The position numbers and the translations under genes were made by a program. Below, in pieces: positions 60,301 to 64,000 of a DNA stretch of 64,000 bases. Source of the DNA: Gordius sp. MW1 (Eukaryota; Nematomorpha; Gordioida; Gordea; Gordiidae); assembly GCA_964036665.1 (NCBI GenBank), contig OZ038527.1:17320221-17384220 (forward strand), in the 5' to 3' direction. The notes beneath the pieces were generated by a model. It was given only the letters and a program-made list of their open reading frames with translations, did not search any database and was not told the origin of the DNA. Each line of letters starts with the position of its first letter. Position 1 is the stretch's first letter.

Positions 60301-63300
60301 CTGGATACACATAATTTGTACAATTTATTTTATTATAGTCTATCAACATATGAAATATTGTCTATTTTATACATTTTAGAAACTTACATAAACGATGAAA
60401 ATAAATCCGTAATGCGCCCGCCATCCCTCCTCTCCACCCCACCGTCCTTCGATTGGAAGATCTGGAAAAATATAATTTGGACAATTTATTTTATAAGTCT
60501 ATAAACATGAGAAATATTGTCTATTTTATACATTTTTAGAAACTTACATAAACGATGAAAATAAATCCGTAATGCGCCCGCCATCCCTCCTCTCCACCCC
60601 ACCGTCCTTCGATTGGAAGATCTGGAAAAATAAAATTTAGACAATTTATTTGATTATAGTCTATCAACATATGAAATATTGCCTATATTATACATTTTAG
60701 AAACTTACATAAACGATGAAAATAAATCCGTAATGCGCCCGCCATTCCTCCTCTCCACCCCACCGTCCTTCGATTGGAAGATATGGATACACATAATTTG
60801 GACAATTTATTTTATTATAGTCTATAAACATGAGAAATATTGTCTATTTTATACATTTTTAGAAACTTACATAAACGATGAAAATAAATCCGTAATGCGC
60901 CCGCCATCCCTCCTCTCCACCCCACCGTCCTTCGATTGGAAGATCTGGATACACATAATTTGGACAATTTATTTTATATAGTCTATAAACATGAGAAATA
61001 TTGTCTATATTATACATTTAGAAACTTACATAAACGATGAAAATAAATCCGTAATGCGCCCGCCATCCTACCTCTCCACCCCACCGTCCTTCGATTGGAA
61101 GATCTGGAAAAATATAATTTGGACAATTTATTTTATTATAGTCTATAAACATGAGAAATATTGTCTATATTATACATTTTAGAAACTTACATAAACGATG
61201 AAAATAAATCCGTAATGCGCCCGCCATCCCTCCTCTCCACCCCACCGTCCTTCGATTGGAAGATCTGGAAAAATATAATTTGGACAATTTATTTTACAAG
61301 TCTATAAACATGAGAAACATTGTCTATTTTATACATTTTTAGAAACTTAAACGATGAAAATAAATCCGTAATGCGCCCGCCATCCCTCCTCTCCACCCCA
61401 CCGTCTTTCGATTGGAAGATCTGGATACACATAATTTGGACAATTGATTTGATTATAGTCTATCAACATATGAAATATTGTCTATTTTATACATTTTAGA
61501 AACTTACATAAACGATGAAAATAAATCCGTAATGCGCCCGCGATCCCTCCTCGACACCCCACCATCCTTCGATTGGAAGATCTGGAAAAATATAATTTGG
61601 ACAATTTATTTTATTATAGTCTATAAACATGAGAAATATGATCTATTTTATACATTTTAGAAACTTACATAAACGATGAAAATAAATCCGTAATGCGCCC
61701 ACCATCCCTCCTCTCCACCCCACCGTCCTTCGATTGGAAGATCTGGATACACATAATTTGTACAATTTATTTGATCATAGTCTATCAACATATGAAGTAT
61801 TGTCTATTTTATACATTTTAGAAACTTACATAAACGATGAAAATAAATCCGTAATGCGCCCGCGATCCCTCCTCGACACCCCACCGTCCTTCGATTGGAA
61901 GACTGGAAAAATATAATTTGGACAATTTATTTGATTATAGTCTATAAACATGAGAAATATTGTCTATTATATACAACTTACATAAACGATGAAAATAAAT
62001 CCGTAATGCGCCCGCCATCCCTCCTCTCCACCCCACCGTCCTTCGATTGGAAGATCTGGATACACATAATTTGGACAATTTATTTGATTATAGTTTATCA
62101 ACATATGAAATATTGCCTATATTATACATTTAGAAACTTACATAAACGATAAATAAATCCGTAATGCGCCCGCCATCCCTCCTCTCCACCCCACCGTCCT
62201 TCGATTGGAAGATCTGGATACACATAATTTGTACAATTTATTTGATTATAGTCTATCAACATATAAAATATTGTCTATTTTATACATTTTAGAAACTTAC
62301 ATAAACGATGAAAATAAATCCGTAATGCGCCCGCGATCCCTCCTCGACACCCCACCGTCCTTCGATTAGAAGATCTGGAAAAATATAATTTGGACAATTT
62401 ATTTTATTATAGTCTATAAACATGAGAAATATTGTCTATTTTATACATTTTAGAAACTTACATAAACGATGAAAATAAATCCGTAATGCGCCCGCCATCC
62501 CTCCTCTCCACCCCACCGTCCTTCGATTGGAAAATCTGGATAAACATAATTTTGACAATTTATTTTATCAGAGTCTATAAACAGGAGAAATATTGTCTAT
62601 TTTATACATTTTTAGAAACTTACATAAACGATGAAAATAAATCCGTAATGCGCCCGCCATCCCTCCTCTCCACCCCACAGTCCTTCAATTGGAAGATCTG
62701 GATACACATAATTTGTACAATTTATTTTATTATAGTCTATCAACATATGAAATATTGTCTATTTTATACATTTTAGAAACTTACATAAACGATGAAAATA
62801 TCCGTAGCCCGCCATCCCTCCTCTCCACCCCACCGTCCTTCGATTGGAACATCTGGATACACATAATTTGGACAATTTGTTTTATTATAGTCTATAAACA
62901 TGAGAATATTGTCTATTTTATACATTTTTAGAAACTTACATAAACGATGAAAATAAATTCATAATGCGCCCGCCATCCCTCCTCTCCACCCCACCGTCCT
63001 TCGATTGGAAGATCTGGAAAAATATAATTTGGACAATTTATTTTATTATAGTCTATAAACATGAGAAATATTGTCTATTTTATACAGTTTTAGAAAGTTA
63101 CATAAACGATGAAAATAAATCCATAATGCGCCCGCCATCCCTCCTCTCCACCCCACCGTCCTTCGATTGGAAGATCTGGAAAAATATAATTTGGACAATT
63201 TATTTTATTATAGTCTATCAACATGAGAAATATTGTCTATTTTATACATTTTAGAAACTTACATAAACGATGAAAATAAATCCCTAATGCGCCCGCCATC

Positions 63301-64000
63301 CCTCCTCTCTACCCTACCGTCCTTCGATTGGAAGATCTGGAAAAATATAATTTCGACAATTTATTTTATTATAGTCTATAAACATGAGAAATATTGTCTA
63401 TTATATACAACTTACATAAACGATGAAATTAAATCCGTAATGCGCCCGCCATCCCTCCTCTCCACCCCACCGTCCTTCGATTGGAAGATCTGGATACACA
63501 TAATTTGGACAATTTATTTTATTATAGTCTATAAACATGAGAAATATTGTCTATATTATACATTTTAGAAACTTACATAAACGATGAAAATAAATCCGTA
63601 ATGCGCCCGCCATCCCTCCTCTCCACCCCACCGTCCTTCGATTGGAAGATCTGGAAAAATATAATTTGGACAATTTATTTTATAAGTCTATAAACATGAG
63701 AAATATTGTCTATTTTATACATTTTTAGAAACTTACATAAACGATGAAAATAAATCCGTAATGCGCCCGCCATCACTCCTCTCCACCCCACCGTCCTTCG
63801 ATTGGAAGATCTGGAAAAATATAATTTGGACAATTTATTTTATAAGTCTATAAACATGAGAAATATTGTCTATTTTATACATTTTTAGAAACTTACATAA
63901 ACGATGAAAATAAATCCGTAATGCGCCCGCCATCCCTCCTCTCCACCCTACCGTCCTTCGATTGGAAGATCATGATACACATAATTTAGACAATTTATTT
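54391..64000 (+). repeat. satellite array, right part, runs off the window
   Basis: The same monomer family continues to the last base, where the sequence ends within a monomer. The segment 58271-58931 recurs at 62432-63092 with offset 4161 bp. The segment around 52792-53598 recurs at 60613-61419 with offset 7821 bp. The last full monomer has the odd word AGATCATGATACAC in place of AGATCTGGATACAC. Confidence 0.97.
61419..61426 (+). other. empty target site matching the hAT insertion
   Basis: This single ATCTGGAT lies at the position corresponding to the 53606-54390 insertion. Upstream offset between the two segments is 7821 bp (53170 to 60991) and downstream offset is 7028 bp (54450 to 61478). 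The difference, 793, equals 785 bp of element plus the 8-bp duplication. Flanks share rare variants, including GAGAAACATTG and AACTTAAACG. Confidence 0.93.

Noticed and set aside
28559-63568. Dozens of ORFs of 60-207 codons across the satellite
   Set aside because: All are the same monomer read in one frame. They open or close with the monomer length class (162 versus 160 bp), show no independent start context, and have a plain tandem-repeat cause.
28083-64000. Could the regular array be a CRISPR array?
   Set aside because: The whole 160-bp unit repeats with no unique spacers, no cas genes occur, and the host is eukaryotic.

Overview
The window is eukaryotic and almost certainly from an invertebrate animal. 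It is AT-rich and has short spliceosomal introns. It carries three recognisable host genes: a gamma-type casein kinase 1, the TFIID subunit TAF13, and the Fe-S co-chaperone HSCB/HSC20 with the zinc finger seen in animal orthologues. The surroundings are full of animal-type transposons. I cannot name the phylum from sequence alone.

Layout. Bases 1-28082 are gene and transposon territory. The CK1-gamma gene lies at 441-1917. A long AT-rich stretch with minisatellites (4425-5885) and foldback repeats (7640-8345, 9704-9861) follows. Next comes a run of transposons whose ends can be read to the base. They are a TTAA-flanked piggyBac-like element (9976-11397), a hAT-like element (11677-12797), a decayed Ty3/gypsy LTR retrotransposon with LTRs and a 5-bp target duplication (13184-17759), a 195-bp hAT MITE (17783-17977), and two more hAT elements with perfect 8-bp duplications (18017-19391, 20046-21602). 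TAF13 and HSCB sit head to tail at 22120-23571 and may overlap. After them is a four-level nest (24045-27630): a hAT element containing a Helitron, which contains a G-rich inverted-repeat element, which contains a 5'-truncated, poly(A)-tailed LINE fragment.

Bases 28083-64000, more than half the window, are one continuous satellite array of roughly 220 head-to-tail monomers of about 155-162 bp. It runs off the right end. Variant monomers recur in fixed order, giving a higher-order repeat of about 3.19 kb (about 20 monomers) plus larger shuffled blocks. A 785-bp hAT element (53606-54390) interrupts the array. The matching empty site is preserved in a sister copy of the same segment at 61419-61426. 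The short ORFs across the array come from the repeat itself; I treat none as a gene.

The three host genes do not form a pathway: CK1-gamma is a membrane-proximal kinase, TAF13 acts in RNA polymerase II initiation, and HSCB acts in mitochondrial Fe-S assembly. The most interesting biology here is genomic: a gene/satellite boundary, a possibly centromeric higher-order satellite whose monomer has a partial CENP-B-box-like motif, and a well-dated transposon stratigraphy.
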